Below, piece after piece: positions 5,408 to 5,860 of a DNA stretch of 5,860 nt. This DNA comes from Elusimicrobiota bacterium (GTDB lineage: Bacteria; CG03; SLGR01; JAGXOG01). How positions within the stretch are numbered: position 1 is the first letter of the stretch; every line of letters begins with the position of its first letter. Both the position numbers and the translations under genes were made by a program. The notes under the pieces were generated by a model. That model did not search any database, was not told the DNA's origin, and saw nothing but the letters and a program-made list of their open reading frames with translations. The DNA is taken from the NCBI GenBank assembly GCA_027858455.1, contig JAQICQ010000214.1:1-5860 (forward strand), read 5' to 3'.

Positions 5408-5860
5408 GTGGGATATCCGGCCTGGACCAGACTTTTTAAAGATAAAAGCAATATACTGCTCATCCATCACTGGGATACAGACGGCATATCTTCAGCTGCG
5501 ATTTTTACCGATTATATAAATAATATCAATGGCAGCAAATTAAGAATAGACTATGTCGTCCCTTCTGCCGGGACTTACCGGCTGCTGCCCGGGGATAATC
5601 TAAATATACCTCGGAAAAATTATGATTTTATCGCAATTCTTGATTAGTCTGTCTCTAAAGAAGATATAGTAAACTTAAAAAATATTTATAAGGTTCCTGT
5701 AGTAGTATATGACCATCATCTCAGAGAGCCGGTAGTTGAGGAAGAGATTTTTTATTATAATCCCGTTGCCGGCGGTGAGCCGGGAAAAAAGTGGCCCGCC
5801 ACAACATGGGTCTTAAAAAAATATTTAGATTTAAAAGTTAATGACCTTATTGTTATGGGT
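5408..5860 (+). CDS. DHH-family phosphoesterase, interrupted by an in-frame TAG; 3' end beyond window
   Basis: DHH proteins are Mn/Mg-dependent phosphodiesterases such as RecJ-type single-strand exonucleases and nanoRNA or cyclic-dinucleotide hydrolases. The reading frame from GTG 5408 gives motif I HHWDTDGISSA (20-30) with metal-ligand Asp23 and Asp25. Motif II Asp ends IAILD (75-79). The signature motif III is YDHH (101-104), followed by NPVAGG (118-123) and a helix TTWVLKKYL (132-140). Codon 80 is TAG (5645-5647), directly after the motif II Asp; reading resumes in the same frame without a further stop to the window edge (151 codons). No ATG, GTG, TTG or CTG occurs in frame between the TAG and codon 150, so reinitiation there is unlikely. 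The gene begins 3 bases after the TPR stop. The C-terminal DHHA1-type domain, if present, is outside the window, so the subfamily is undecided. Confidence 0.82.
5645..5647 (+). other. In-frame TAG codon inside the DHH phosphoesterase gene
   Basis: The codon context is CTT GAT TAG TCT GTC. The conserved motif II Asp is the codon before it, and motif III (DHH) is 22 codons after it in the same frame. TAG is one base from TTG (Leu), TAT/TAC (Tyr), CAG (Gln), AAG (Lys), GAG, TGG and TCG, so a single substitution or base-call error would explain it. All six intact genes of the window end in TAA or TGA, and none contains an internal TAG. Confidence 0.85.

Noticed and set aside
5337..5519. 60-codon + strand frame across the TPR/DHH junction
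   Set aside because: It overlaps two better-supported genes in another frame and has no motif or Shine-Dalgarno.
1..5860. Search for tRNA, rRNA, CRISPR arrays, insertion sequences and attachment sites
   Set aside because: No repeat-spacer pattern, transposase, terminal inverted repeats or RNA gene signature was visible; the window is nearly fully coding on the + strand.

Overview
The window carries the inner-membrane alignment subcomplex and outer-membrane secretin of a type IV pilus machine in the classical order pilM-pilN-pilO-pilP-pilQ. These are followed on the same strand by a small TPR membrane protein and the first part of a DHH-family phosphoesterase. A secretin plus a PilP-type lipoprotein implies a diderm (Gram-negative-type) bacterium. 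The DNA is visibly AT-rich. I cannot place the phylum from sequence alone; an uncultivated candidate-phylum or deltaproteobacterium-like source is a guess.

Layout. Positions 2-61 may be the last codons of an unidentified upstream gene. A short AT-rich intergenic stretch (62-184) holds a near-consensus sigma70-type promoter and a good Shine-Dalgarno for pilM. From 185 to the right edge everything is one tightly packed + strand transcription unit: pilM (185-1303), pilN (1313-1882), pilO (1885-2442), pilP (2439-2915, overlapping pilO by ATGA), pilQ (2933-4795), the TPR gene (4805-5404) and the DHH gene (5408 to beyond 5860). No internal terminator is visible, and no stretch above 300 bases lacks a gene.

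How the genes work together. PilM is an actin-like cytoplasmic protein that docks on the INLLP motif of PilN. PilN and PilO are bitopic coiled-coil proteins that pair in the inner membrane. PilP is a lipoprotein joining PilN/PilO to the PilQ secretin, through which the pilus crosses the outer membrane. Pilin, the motor ATPases (PilB/PilT) and the platform protein (PilC) are not in this window. The TPR protein looks like a cytoplasmic repeat domain anchored by a C-terminal membrane hairpin.

The most notable point is the DHH gene. An in-frame TAG at 5645-5647 follows directly after the motif II aspartate, yet the frame continues open to the window end with an intact DHH motif. This could be a sequence error, a fresh nonsense mutation or UAG recoding. 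No wholly new system is evident; the pilus genes themselves look ordinary.
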